64,000 nucleotides of DNA from Pseudophaeobacter sp965641885 (GTDB lineage Bacteria; Pseudomonadota; Alphaproteobacteria; Rhodobacterales; Rhodobacteraceae), in NCBI GenBank assembly GCA_965641885.1, contig CBFFKJ010000003.1:1-64000 (forward strand), written 5' to 3'. The first letter of the stretch is position 1; each line of letters begins with the position of its first letter. A model generated the notes under the pieces. It had not been told where the DNA came from. It did not search any database and worked only from the letters and a program-made list of their open reading frames with translations. Position numbers and translations under genes: made by a program. This document shows, piece after piece, positions 46,391-55,623 of this stretch.

Positions 46391-48706
46391 TCAGAAGATA
46401 AAATCATCAACTGACAGCTCAGCGGGGCGCAGATCTTCCAGCCGGATCTGGCCCGCGCCGGTCTGGATCAGCGTATCCTCGCCCCGGCGCAAAATCTCCA
46501 GATCCTCATAGTCCAGCCCCCGGATGCCAGAGAAATCCAACTGGTCGGTTTCGGGAGTGAAATCAAGGATCACGTCCCGGCCATGGCCCTTTTCAAAGAT
46601 AAAGACATCGGCGCCGTCACCGCCGCTAAAGCTGTCGCGCCCCTTGCCACCGTCAAGGCGGTCATCGCCGTCAAATCCCAGCAACCGGTCGGCACCACCG
46701 CCCCCTTTGAGGACATCCGCCTGCGCATCACCCTTCAGGGTGTCATTGCCACCATTGCCCAGCAGACGGCTGGGACCCTCGCCTGCGACCAGCAGATCAT
46801 TGCCACCGCCACCGAACAGAAAGTCAAAGCCTTCTCCACCAAAAAGCTGATCATTGCCGCCGCCGCCTTTCAGACGATCCGCACCAATACCGCCCTCCAG
46901 AGTATCATTGCCGCCGTTGCCTTTCAGCAGATCATCGCCCGCGCCACCAAAAAGCCAGTCGGCGCCGCCGCCGCCTGCCAGCAGATCGGCGCCCAGCTCG
47001 CCATAGAGGCTGTCATTACCGGCGCCGCCCTTTACCTGGTCATCGCCATCGCCGCCCCAGAGCTGATCCGCGCCGCCCAGACCAGTCAGCCGGTCTTCGC
47101 CGCCAAGCCCCTGCAGGCTGTCGGCACCGCCAGTGCCCTGCAGCAGATCCTTGTCGCCGGTGCCATATTGCATGTCGTCCTCAAAGCTCACCCCCAGCGC
47201 CACCCGGCCCGGAGTGGAAAACCCACCAGTGGGCCAGATGTCAGCCAGGGTCAGCTCCGCGCCGCTGGCGCTGCGCACCAGAATTTCGGTGTCGCCAAAA
47301 GACAGGCGGATGCCGCCATTCATATCGGCCACACTCAATTGACCCGGACCGTAAAGGCCTGGGATCAAAGACAGGTCCAGGCTGTCTTCGCCGGGCTGAA
47401 AATCGGTGACCCGGATCTGGCCCCGAACGACGCCAAGAGCAAAGCAGTCGGCGCCATTGCCGCCGGTCAGCACAGAGCCCGCGCCCCGCGCCACCAGCAC
47501 ATCATCGCCCGCCTGCCCCACCAGCGTCACAGCCCCGGTGCCGCCTTCCAGCAGATCGTCGCCAGCGCTGCCCTGCAGGGTGCCGCGCGTCGCGGTCTCC
47601 ACCAGGCCCAGCTCGCTCAGATCCAGGGTAAACCGTGAAATCCCCATCTCACTGCCTGAGCTCACATAGATCTCCAGCTGATCGCCCATCATCACGGTGT
47701 CCAGCGCGCTGACATTCTCAAGGCCAAGCCCCGCTTCATGAGACAGGCTGCGCAGGTGCAGCAGCTGGCCAGAGGGCAGCAACTGCAACAGGGTGAGGCC
47801 ATCATCGGCGCCCGCCGCCAGCACCAGAACATGATCGCCAACGCTCACCACCTCAAGCGCGCTGGCGCCGCCAAAGCGGGTCGCCAGCGTGTCACTCACC
47901 TGATCCACAAAGCTCAGCGTGCCCGCGTTGGCACCGCTGTCGGCCACCCGAAACAGGCTGAGCGAGCCGGTGCCCGCAGCGCTCAGGATCACCCAGGTGC
48001 TGTCATAGGCGGTAAAGCTCTGCAGAGCACTGGGGCTGGAGACAGGCAGACCATCTGCCGCCGTAAAGCTGTCGGCGGCCTGCAGCGCGCCGGTCTGGGC
48101 ATTGATGCGAAAGCTGTGCAGCCCCTGGCCCGCCGCATCCGCCACAAACAGCAGACCCGCCTCGGCCGAGACCTCCAGCGCCACCGCACCGGACAGCTGA
48201 TACGCGCTGTCGCCACCCGCAGTGCTCACCTCAGCCTGTGGTCTGCCTGCCGCGTCCAGCCGCCAGCCGGTCAACTGTCCCGCCTCGGTGACGCTATAGA
48301 CAACGCTTTGCGCGCCATTCAACGCGGCCACTGCTGCGGCGCCCACAGATCCGCCCACGGAGCCACCTGTCAGGCTCTGGGCCGACTGCGACGCCAGATC
48401 GCCATCGCTGCCGACCTGGTAGGACAGTAGTCTGGAGCCTACGCTGTTGTGCTGCAAAAGATGTGTCTCACCGCCGATCGCGGCCAGGGAGAATTCACCT
48501 GTGGCCAATGTGCTGCCCTGATGCCAGTAGATCTCCTGCAGGACCGGCGCGGCCTCGCCGAGGCGAAACTGGCTGATGCCACCATTGCGACCCGTGGCGG
48601 CGTAAAGAAAGGTTCCCGCGTCGGTCTGCAGGATTTCCAGATCACGCAGGTCCGTATCCAGGCGCTCAGATCCCGTCATGAAATGCTGCTGAAACGTGAT
48701 TTCCAT
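46391..48706 (-). CDS. RTX protein with beta-propeller-like N-terminal half
   Basis: A 771-residue protein. The first ~400 residues contain repeated ~45-60 residue blades (for example LFVADAAGQGLHSFRINAQ, VVILSAAGTGSLSLFRV-like and LVLAAGADDGLTLLQLL), resembling a YncE/lactonase-type beta-propeller. The rest has an RTX segment near 380-420 and a long calcium-binding array (about 520-720) of GGxGxDxLxG nonapeptides. The C terminus DLRPAELSVDDFIF matches type I secretion signals ending in acidic-hydrophobic residues. ATG at 48706 is the likely start; an earlier methionine 39 codons upstream reads poorly. The PrtD/HlyD pair probably exports it. Adhesin or glycan-binding role is inferred. Confidence 0.82.
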   Translation of the reverse strand: MEITFQQHFMTGSERLDTDLRDLEILQTDAGTFLYAATGRNGGISQFRLGEAAPVLQEIYWHQGSTLATGEFSLAAIGGETHLLQHNSVGSRLLSYQVGSDGDLASQSAQSLTGGSVGGSVGAAAVAALNGAQSVVYSVTEAGQLTGWRLDAAGRPQAEVSTAGGDSAYQLSGAVALEVSAEAGLLFVADAAGQGLHSFRINAQTGALQAADSFTAADGLPVSSPSALQSFTAYDSTWVILSAAGTGSLSLFRVADSGANAGTLSFVDQVSDTLATRFGGASALEVVSVGDHVLVLAAGADDGLTLLQLLPSGQLLHLRSLSHEAGLGLENVSALDTVMMGDQLEIYVSSGSEMGISRFTLDLSELGLVETATRGTLQGSAGDDLLEGGTGAVTLVGQAGDDVLVARGAGSVLTGGNGADCFALGVVRGQIRVTDFQPGEDSLDLSLIPGLYGPGQLSVADMNGGIRLSFGDTEILVRSASGAELTLADIWPTGGFSTPGRVALGVSFEDDMQYGTGDKDLLQGTGGADSLQGLGGEDRLTGLGGADQLWGGDGDDQVKGGAGNDSLYGELGADLLAGGGGADWLFGGAGDDLLKGNGGNDTLEGGIGADRLKGGGGNDQLFGGEGFDFLFGGGGNDLLVAGEGPSRLLGNGGNDTLKGDAQADVLKGGGGADRLLGFDGDDRLDGGKGRDSFSGGDGADVFIFEKGHGRDVILDFTPETDQLDFSGIRGLDYEDLEILRRGEDTLIQTGAGQIRLEDLRPAELSVDDFIF

Positions 48707-49219
48707 AATCTCTACCCCTGGCTTGGATCGACTTGAACCAAGGGCAAGATCTCTGGCTGGCGCGGCCGAATACGGGATCAGAATGCGGCGAAAGGGCGGA
48801 CATTGTTTACAGATTGAAGACAATCATCAAAGCCCCCGGGCACTGGAATAATTCCCGGCATTGATCCTGAAATGAGATCAATCCGGCGCCAAATGTGATG
48901 ATTGGTTCCGGCAAAACCCAACTGTTCCGCAGGGTATTGCCCCGGTTTTTGCCCTAATTGTTGCCCGATTTTTGCTCAGGTTGTTGCCCCGGTTGTTGCC
49001 CAGCCTCCTGTTACCCCGGTTGCTGTTGCTTAGGCAGCGCGCTCGGATTTAGGCGCAACTTCACCCGGCTCGGCCACACTGCGCGCGTTTGCTGTCCACA
49101 GTTCGCCGCTCATAATTTTCTGCCCAGTCAGCCCTGCCCTCACAGGACCTCTTCAGATCGCCGGGGCACCGCCTGCCCCCTCACCTTTCCAGCCCCCTCT
49201 TTCAGGAGCCCGCGCGCCA
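48707..49219. other. Divergent intergenic region with 12-base repeats
   Basis: 513 bases between the RTX gene (minus) and the DUF2793 protein (plus). It holds the 12-base array at 48937-49007 and otherwise no gene I can support. Promoters for both neighbours should lie here. Confidence 0.5.
48937..49007. repeat. Degenerate 12-base tandem array, about six units
   Basis: Units begin TTGCCC or TTGCTC at 48937, 48949, 48961, 48972, 48984 and 48996 (for example TTGCCCCGGTTT, TTGCCCTAATTG, TTGCCCCGGTTG); one unit is 11 bases. Confidence 0.7.
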
Positions 49220-50413
49220 ATGTCCGATCTCTCCCCGATCCTCTCGCTGCCCTATCTGCTGCCCTCGCAGGCGCAAAAACATGTGACCCACAACGAGGCG
49301 CTGCAGCTGCTGGATGCGCTGGTGCAATTGCGGGTCATCGCCTTTGACGCCGAAACGCCGCCGCTGGATCCCAGCCCGGGGGCGTCCTATGCGCTGGGAG
49401 ACACCCCGACGGCGGCCTGGTCGGGCTGGAGCCAGCATCTGGCCATCTGGCAGGGCGAAGGCTGGCTCTTTGTGATGCCCCTGCCCGGCTGGCGCGCCTG
49501 GGGGCTAGACACCGAAGAGCTGCGCGTCTGGCAGGGCAGCACCTGGGAGCTGCCGCCGAGTGAGACCCAGAACCTCGACCATATCGGGATCAATGCCAGT
49601 GCCGATGCCAGCAACCGGCTGACCATCGCCGCCGATGCCAGCCTGTTCACCCATGACGGCGCCGGGCATCAGGTAAAGCTGAACAAATCCGGCGTCGCCG
49701 AGACAGCCGCGCTGTTGTTTCAGTCCAATTGGAACGGGCGCGCCGAGCTGGGGCTGCTGGGGAGCAACGATTTCAGCATCAAGACCTCCACTGGCGGCAG
49801 CTGGCAAAACTCCCTGGTGCTAAAAGCCAATGGCAGCGCCGGGCTGGGCACCGCCTCTCCCACCGCCCATCTGGAGATCGCGGGCAGCGGTCAGGACTAC
49901 CTGTTGGCGGGGGCCGGCGCCGGGGCAGGTGGCGGCGCGATGTTCCGGCTGGCCTCGGATGGCAATGGCAGCTGCGATGGCGCCTGGAGCGGCGGTGGCG
50001 CTGACTATGCCGAATGGTTTGAGTGGCAGGACGGCAACCCGCTGCACGAAGACCGCCGCGGGCTGTCGGTGGTGCTGGAAGGGGCGCGCATGCGCCCGGC
50101 ACGGGCGGGAGAAGACCCCATCGGCGTCATCAGCGCCGCCCCTGCCGTGATTGGCGATGGCGACATGGGACACTGGAAAGGGCGCTGGCAGCGCGATGCG
50201 TTTGGCGCGGTGCTGCGCGACCCCGAAGCAGAGCCGCTGCAAGATCCCGCCTATGACCCAAACCGCCCCTATCAGCCGCGCAGCACCCGCTCTGAGTGGG
50301 ATCTGGTCGGGCTGATGGGCAAACTGCGCCTGCGCCCGGACCAGAGCAAGGGCGCGCGCTGGATCTTTATGCGCAGCCTCCCGGATCAGATCGAAGAATG
50401 GCTGATACGCTAG
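49220..50413 (+). CDS. DUF2793 protein with peptidase-G2-like autocleavage domain
   Basis: A 397-residue protein with a phage-tail flavour. Residues 1-105 match DUF2793 (LPYLLPSQAQKHVTHNEALQLLDALVQ), a domain common in phage and gene-transfer-agent tail fibres of alphaproteobacteria. The centre is Ser/Gly-rich beta structure. Residues 255-390 look like the peptidase G2 (intramolecular autoproteolysis) domain: GGGADYAEWFEWQDGNPLHEDRRG (260 onward), GVISAAPAVIGD (302-313) and a late WDLVGLMGKLRLRP. No other phage gene lies nearby. It sits between an RTX gene and sugar-nucleotide genes, so a surface spike or glycan-associated adhesin is possible. Confidence 0.68.
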   Translation: MSDLSPILSLPYLLPSQAQKHVTHNEALQLLDALVQLRVIAFDAETPPLDPSPGASYALGDTPTAAWSGWSQHLAIWQGEGWLFVMPLPGWRAWGLDTEELRVWQGSTWELPPSETQNLDHIGINASADASNRLTIAADASLFTHDGAGHQVKLNKSGVAETAALLFQSNWNGRAELGLLGSNDFSIKTSTGGSWQNSLVLKANGSAGLGTASPTAHLEIAGSGQDYLLAGAGAGAGGGAMFRLASDGNGSCDGAWSGGGADYAEWFEWQDGNPLHEDRRGLSVVLEGARMRPARAGEDPIGVISAAPAVIGDGDMGHWKGRWQRDAFGAVLRDPEAEPLQDPAYDPNRPYQPRSTRSEWDLVGLMGKLRLRPDQSKGARWIFMRSLPDQIEEWLIR

Positions 50414-50435
50414 CCTGCGCGTGCGCGCGGCAGGC

Positions 50436-51707
50436 CTAAAGGCGCATATCGGCATCGCCAAGCGGCAGCATCGCCTTTATGTCATAAAGCACATGCGCCG
50501 GCCGGCCCAAAGCGCGTAGCTGTGCGACCCCCATGTCGCGGAACTGGTGATGTGCCACGGTCAGAATGATGCCGTCATAGGTCCCCATCTCGGGCTCTGC
50601 GACCAGATCGAGGCCGTATTCCCGCCGCGCGTCCTCAGGGTCTGCCCAGGGGTCGTGCACATCAACGCAGGCGCCGAACTCTCCCAGCTCACGCACCAGG
50701 TCGATGACCTTGGTGTTGCGCAGATCGGGGCAGTCTTCCTTAAAGGTCAGGCCCATCACCAGCACCCGCGAGCCGCTGATGGTGATTTTTTGCGCCAGCA
50801 TCGCCTTGATCAGCTGGCTGGCCACATAGCTGGCCATCCGGTCGTTGAGCCGCCGCCCCGCCAGAATGATCTCGGGGCGATAGCCGATCTCTTCGGCCTT
50901 ATGGGTCAGATAATAGGGGTCAACGCCAATGCAGTGCCCCCCCACCAGTCCGGGCCGGAACGGCAGAAAGTTCCATTTGGTGCCGGCGGCGTCCAGAATG
51001 GACTGGGTGTCGAGATCAAGCCGGTTGAAAATGATCGCCAGCTCATTGATCAGGGCGATATTGAGATCCCGCTGGGTATTTTCAATCACCTTGGCGGCCT
51101 CGGCCACCTGGATCGAGGCGGCAGAATAGGTTCCGGCGGTCACGATCGAGGCATAGAGCGCGTCCACCTCTTCGGCCACCGCAGGGGTCGAGCCGGAGGT
51201 GACCTTGCGAATATTGGTCAGGCGATGCGCCTTGTCGCCCGGGTTGATCCGCTCCGGGCTATAGCCAAAAAAGAAGTCCTTATTCGCCACCAGCCCCGAC
51301 ATCCGCTCCAGCACCGGCACGCAGACTTCTTCGGTCGCGCCCGGATAGACCGTGGATTCGTAGATCACGATATTGCCCGGCTGCAGGGCCCGGCCGACGG
51401 TTTCAGAGGCCTTGATCAGCGCCGTTAGATCCGGGCGTTTGTGGCGGTCAATCGGGGTTGGCACCGTGACGATCATGATGCGGCAGTCCTGCAGGTCCGC
51501 CACCGCACTGGTCAGGCTGAGATGCTGCGCCTCGGCCAGCTCATCAGAGCTGACCTCCAAAGTGGTGTCCTGCCCGGCCCGCAAAGCGGCAATCCGGTCT
51601 GCCTTGATATCAAAGCCAACCACAGGCCGCGTCTTGGCAAACTCAACCGCGAGCGGCAGCCCGACATAGCCCAAGCCAACTACGGCGATTTTGTCAATTT
51701 GTGTCAT
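50436..51707 (-). CDS. tviB: UDP-N-acetylhexosamine 6-dehydrogenase (TviB/WbpO type)
   Basis: A 423-residue UDP-sugar dehydrogenase with IAVVGLGYVGLPLAVEFAK, TVPTPIDRHKRPDLT, YESTVYPG, GYSPERINPGDK, AEAAKVIENTQRDLNIAL and the catalytic cysteine in GGHCIGVDPYYLTHK. These segments follow TviB of the Vi capsule almost word for word, so the substrate is likely UDP-GlcNAc or UDP-GalNAc oxidised to the uronic acid. No TviC-type 4-epimerase is adjacent. It is the last gene of a minus-strand group gmd-fcl-manC-tviB, 60 bases after manC. Confidence 0.92.
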   Translation of the reverse strand: MTQIDKIAVVGLGYVGLPLAVEFAKTRPVVGFDIKADRIAALRAGQDTTLEVSSDELAEAQHLSLTSAVADLQDCRIMIVTVPTPIDRHKRPDLTALIKASETVGRALQPGNIVIYESTVYPGATEEVCVPVLERMSGLVANKDFFFGYSPERINPGDKAHRLTNIRKVTSGSTPAVAEEVDALYASIVTAGTYSAASIQVAEAAKVIENTQRDLNIALINELAIIFNRLDLDTQSILDAAGTKWNFLPFRPGLVGGHCIGVDPYYLTHKAEEIGYRPEIILAGRRLNDRMASYVASQLIKAMLAQKITISGSRVLVMGLTFKEDCPDLRNTKVIDLVRELGEFGACVDVHDPWADPEDARREYGLDLVAEPEMGTYDGIILTVAHHQFRDMGVAQLRALGRPAHVLYDIKAMLPLGDADMRL

Positions 51708-51767
51708 TCAGAGCCGTTTCCTGGATAGTATCTGCACGGTTTTGCCCGCACTCTCATCTGGGGAGCG

Positions 51768-53201
51768 TCATTTGCGGGCGTAGAGGTCCTCGTAGCGCAG
51801 AATGTCGTCTTCGCCCAGATAGCTGCCGGTCTGCACCTCGATCAGCACCATGGGCAATTTGCCCGGGTTTTCCATCCGGTGCACAGCCCCAAGCGGAATA
51901 TAGACCGACTGGTTTTCGCTGATCAGTTTCACCTCATCGTCCACCGTCACCTTGGCGGTACCCTCAACAACGATCCAGTGTTCCGAACGGTGATGATGGC
52001 TTTGCAGGCTCAGCGCCGCACCGGGGTGCACATGGATGCGCTTGACCTGAAAGCGCTCGCCGACAACCAGGCTCTCGAACCAGCCCCAGGGGCGGTGATC
52101 CATGGGAAATTCCGTCGCCTGTTTCGCCGCCTTGGCCTTGAGCGCCGCCACCGCCAGTTTGACATCCTGCGCCCTTGAGGCATCCGCCACCAGCACCGCA
52201 TCCGGCATCGCCACGGCAATCACATCACGCAGACCAATGCCCACCACCTCAAGGCTGGCATCTTCCGAGCGCAGCAGGCTGTCGTGACAATCAATCGCTG
52301 TGGCATTGCCGCTGGTCACCACGCCCTGCGCATCCGGTCCCGCCTCGCGCCAGACCGCGTCCCAGCCGCCCAGATCGGACCAGCCGGCCGCAAAGGGCAC
52401 CACGGTGAGGTTTGTCGCCTTTTCCATCACTGCATAATCAATCGAGATATCGTCGAGCCTCTCCCAGGCTGCAGGATCCAGCCGGAAAAACCCCAGATCG
52501 CTTTCGCCCTCTGAAATGGCCGCCGCCACCGGGGCCATCAGCCCTGGCGCATGGGCGCGAAACGCCGCCAGGATCGCCTGCACCGAGACCAGGAAAATGC
52601 CGGCATTCCACAAAAATCTCCCCGAGGCGAGCATGGCCGCAGCAGTCTGTGCATCGGGTTTTTCGACAAAGCGTTTCAGACCCATGGCGCGGGGGCTGAA
52701 ATCCGGGGTGAACGCAATGGGCTCGCCCTCAAGCTCAAGATAGCCATAGCCGGTTTCCGCATGGGTGGGTTTGATGCCAAAGGTGACGATCTGGCCGGCC
52801 CTAGCCGCCGCCTCGCCTGCCGTCACCGCCGCGCGAAAGGCATCTGCGTCGGGCACCACATGATCCGAGGGCGCCACCAGCATCAGCGCCTCCGGGTCGC
52901 TCTGCTGCAGATAAAGCGCCGCCGCCAGCACCGCAGGGGCTGTGTTGCGGCCCGCAGGCTCGATCAGGATGGCGCCGGGATCAATGCCGACGCTGGCCAG
53001 CTGTTCGGTCACGATAAAGCGGAAATCAGAGTTGGTCAGCACCATAGGGGCGCCATAGCCCGCGCCTGACAGCCGCGCCGCCGAGGCCTGAAACAGGGTG
53101 GTCTCTCCGACCAGGGGCACAAATTGCTTTGGATAGCTTTTGCGCGACAGCGGCCACAGGCGTGTGCCAGAGCCGCCACAGAGCAGGATGGGTGTAATCA
53201 T
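51768..53201 (-). CDS. manC: Mannose-1-phosphate guanylyltransferase / mannose-6-phosphate isomerase
   Basis: A 477-residue bifunctional enzyme that makes GDP-mannose. The N-terminal nucleotidyltransferase has CGGSGTRLWPLSRKSYPKQF and FGIKPTHAETGYGYLE; the C-terminal cupin isomerase has RPWGWFESL, RFQVKRIHVHPGAALSLQSHHHRSEHW and VYIPLGAVHRMENPG. ATG at 53201 is chosen because AGGATAG lies upstream and family members start here; a GTG at 53222 that overlaps the fcl stop (GTGA) would add seven residues. GDP-mannose feeds gmd and fcl. No phosphomannomutase is encoded in the window. Confidence 0.93.
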   Translation of the reverse strand: MITPILLCGGSGTRLWPLSRKSYPKQFVPLVGETTLFQASAARLSGAGYGAPMVLTNSDFRFIVTEQLASVGIDPGAILIEPAGRNTAPAVLAAALYLQQSDPEALMLVAPSDHVVPDADAFRAAVTAGEAAARAGQIVTFGIKPTHAETGYGYLELEGEPIAFTPDFSPRAMGLKRFVEKPDAQTAAAMLASGRFLWNAGIFLVSVQAILAAFRAHAPGLMAPVAAAISEGESDLGFFRLDPAAWERLDDISIDYAVMEKATNLTVVPFAAGWSDLGGWDAVWREAGPDAQGVVTSGNATAIDCHDSLLRSEDASLEVVGIGLRDVIAVAMPDAVLVADASRAQDVKLAVAALKAKAAKQATEFPMDHRPWGWFESLVVGERFQVKRIHVHPGAALSLQSHHHRSEHWIVVEGTAKVTVDDEVKLISENQSVYIPLGAVHRMENPGKLPMVLIEVQTGSYLGEDDILRYEDLYARK

Positions 53202-53218
53202 AAAATCTATCCTGTTAG

Positions 53219-54205
53219 TCACTTGCTACGCAGATCATCCGCATTTTGCTGCAAAAACCAAGCGTAGGTTCCCTTGAGCCCTTCCTCAAGCGGGATCCGC
53301 GCCTGCCAGCCCAGCCTCTCAAGACGCGACACATCCATCAGCTTGCGCGGAGCACCATCGGGTTTGCCGGGATCTGTCAGGATCTCGCCCGCATAGCCCA
53401 CCACCTGTGCCACCCTCTGGGCCAGCTCCAGGATCGAGATATCCGTGCCGCAGCCCACATTGATATGGCTGAGCATCTCCTGAGTTTCACGCTGGTAGGT
53501 CGCAGGCGCCAGGTTCATCACAAACAGCGCGGCCTCGGCCATGTCATCCACATGCAGGAATTCGCGGCGCGGGCTGCCTGTGCCCCAGATCGTCACAGAC
53601 CCTGCCTGCGCCTGCTTGGCCTCGTGAAAGCGCCGCATCAGGGCCGGCATCACATGCGAATTTTCGGGATGAAAGTTGTCGCCCGGCCCATAGAGATTGG
53701 TCGGCATCACCGAGCGATAATCGACGCCGTACTGACGGTTGTAGCTCTCACAGAGCTTGATGCCGGCGATCTTGGCAATGGCATAGGGCTCGTTTGTCGG
53801 CTCCAGCGTGCCGGTCAGCAGCGCCGCCTCGCGCATCGGCTGCTCCGCCAGTTTTGGATAGATACAGGACGAGCCCAGCTGCAGCAGCCGTGTCACCCCG
53901 GCCTCGTAGGCGGCATGGATGACATTGCATTCCATCATCAGGTTTTCATAGATGAACTGCGCCGGGTAGCTGTTGTTGGCCACGATGCCGCCCACCTTGG
54001 CGGCGGCCAGAATGACCTGATCGGGGCGCTGCGCCTGCATAAACTGCTGCACGGCGGCCTGATTGGTCAGATCCAGCTCCGCGCTGGTACGGGTCAGGAG
54101 AGTCAGATTTTCACCGGCCGCGCGCCGTGCCTGCAACTGGCGCAGAATGGCGCCGCCCACCATGCCGCGATGGCCGGCCACATAGATCTTTGTTGCTGTG
54201 GTCAT
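53219..54205 (-). CDS. fcl: GDP-L-fucose synthase
   Basis: A 328-residue epimerase-reductase that converts GDP-4-keto-6-deoxymannose to GDP-L-fucose. It has VAGHRGMVGGAILRQL, AAAKVGGIVANNSYP, LGSSCIYPK, YAIAK (Y-x-x-x-K) and MPTNLYGPGDNFHPENSHVMPALMRR, all family hallmarks. It lies 5 bases downstream of gmd and slightly overlaps the upstream GTG option of manC, so the three genes form a tight GDP-fucose operon. Confidence 0.95.
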   Translation of the reverse strand: MTTATKIYVAGHRGMVGGAILRQLQARRAAGENLTLLTRTSAELDLTNQAAVQQFMQAQRPDQVILAAAKVGGIVANNSYPAQFIYENLMMECNVIHAAYEAGVTRLLQLGSSCIYPKLAEQPMREAALLTGTLEPTNEPYAIAKIAGIKLCESYNRQYGVDYRSVMPTNLYGPGDNFHPENSHVMPALMRRFHEAKQAQAGSVTIWGTGSPRREFLHVDDMAEAALFVMNLAPATYQRETQEMLSHINVGCGTDISILELAQRVAQVVGYAGEILTDPGKPDGAPRKLMDVSRLERLGWQARIPLEEGLKGTYAWFLQQNADDLRSK

Positions 54206-54210
54206 CGCCG

Positions 54211-55329
54211 CTACCCCTCAAGGCTCACGGGCAGGTCCATCCCGTGCTCTTTCAGCAGGGCATGACGCCGGGCGGTTTTCAGATCCTCTGCGACCATTTC
54301 CGCACACATTTCCTGCGTGGTGATCTCAGGCACCCAGCCCAGTTTGTCCTTGGCCTTGGTCGGATCGCCCAGCAGGGTCTCCACCTCGGCGGGGCGGAAA
54401 TAGCGCGGGTCAATGCGCAGGATCACATCGCCGACCTTCAGCGCCGGGGCCGCATCGCCGTCGATGGCACTGACGGTGGCGATTTCATCAACGCCGGTGC
54501 CGTTAAAGTCCAGGCTGACGCCAAGTTCGGCCGCCGACCAGATGATGAACTGGCGCACCGAATACTGTTTGCCGGTGGCAATGACAAAATCATCCGGCGC
54601 GTCCTGCTGCAGCATCATCCACTGCATGCGCACATAGTCCTTGGCATGGCCCCAGTCGCGCAGCGCGTCGATATTGCCCATATAAAGACAGTCTTCCAGA
54701 CCCTGGCCGATATTGGCCAGCCCGCGGGTGATCTTGCGGGTGACAAAGGTCTCGCCGCGGCGCGGGCTCTCGTGGTTGAACAGAATGCCGTTGCAGGCAT
54801 ACATGCCATAGGCCTCGCGGTAATTCACCGTAATCCAATAGGCATACATCTTGGCCACCGCATAGGGGCTGCGCGGATGGAACGGCGTGGTCTCGCGCTG
54901 CGGCGTCTCCTGCACCAGACCATAAAGTTCCGAAGTTGACGCCTGATAAAACCGGGTGGTCTTTTCCATCCCCAGGAAACGGATCGCCTCCAGCAGGCGC
55001 AGCGTGCCCATGGCATCGACATCTGCGGTGTATTCCGGGCTCTCGAAACTCACTGCCACATGGCTCTGTGCGCCGAGGTTATAGACCTCGTCGGGCTGCA
55101 CATCCTGCAGGATCCGGGTCAGGTTCGAGGTATCGGTGAGATCGCCGTAGTGCAGTTTGAACCGGGCCTGGTCCACATGCGGATCCTGATAAATATGATC
55201 CACCCGCTGGGTATTGAACGACGAGGCGCGGCGTTTGATGCCATGCACCTCATAGCCTTTGGCCAGCAGGAATTCCGCCAGATACGAGCCATCCTGACCT
55301 GTCACACCTGTAATCAGGGCTTTTTTCAT
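54211..55329 (-). CDS. gmd: GDP-mannose 4,6-dehydratase
   Basis: A 372-residue SDR enzyme with ALITGVTGQDGSYLAEFLL, KRRASSFNTQRVDHIYQDPH, STSELYGLVQETPQRETTPFHPRSPYAVAK (catalytic Y-x-x-x-K) and NHESPRRGETFVTRKITRG, diagnostic of Gmd. It starts the GDP-fucose pathway from GDP-mannose. ATG at 55329 is the conserved start; the frame is open 18 codons upstream. First gene of the gmd-fcl-manC-tviB group. Confidence 0.96.
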   Translation of the reverse strand: MKKALITGVTGQDGSYLAEFLLAKGYEVHGIKRRASSFNTQRVDHIYQDPHVDQARFKLHYGDLTDTSNLTRILQDVQPDEVYNLGAQSHVAVSFESPEYTADVDAMGTLRLLEAIRFLGMEKTTRFYQASTSELYGLVQETPQRETTPFHPRSPYAVAKMYAYWITVNYREAYGMYACNGILFNHESPRRGETFVTRKITRGLANIGQGLEDCLYMGNIDALRDWGHAKDYVRMQWMMLQQDAPDDFVIATGKQYSVRQFIIWSAAELGVSLDFNGTGVDEIATVSAIDGDAAPALKVGDVILRIDPRYFRPAEVETLLGDPTKAKDKLGWVPEITTQEMCAEMVAEDLKTARRHALLKEHGMDLPVSLEG

Positions 55330-55623
55330 CCTGCACATCCTCTTTACGGGGCCCGATCCTTGCCCAGTCCAGGCCCAGCACACCTCTGGTCCATGTCTGG
55401 CCCATATGTCTGATCCATGTCTGGCTCACTCCGCCCTACACCCCCGAAAAAGGGCTTATGGAGACTGGTGATGGCGCGCCAGCGCGTGTTTGTCCATCCT
55501 TGTTTGCGCGGCGTTCTGCCGTGTTCCGGCCTTGCAGCGTACGGGTCCCTGCCGCCGAAAACATCCTTGACCTTCGCGGCGGGATTGGGAAGACCAGTCC
55601 CCAGTCCCAAAAAGGCCCTGTCC

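Noticed and set aside
48937..49007. CRISPR array
   Set aside because: Units are 12 bases with no spacers and no cas genes nearby; the same holds for the other arrays.
53246..54265. Plus-strand open frame of 339 codons
   Set aside because: Antisense to fcl.
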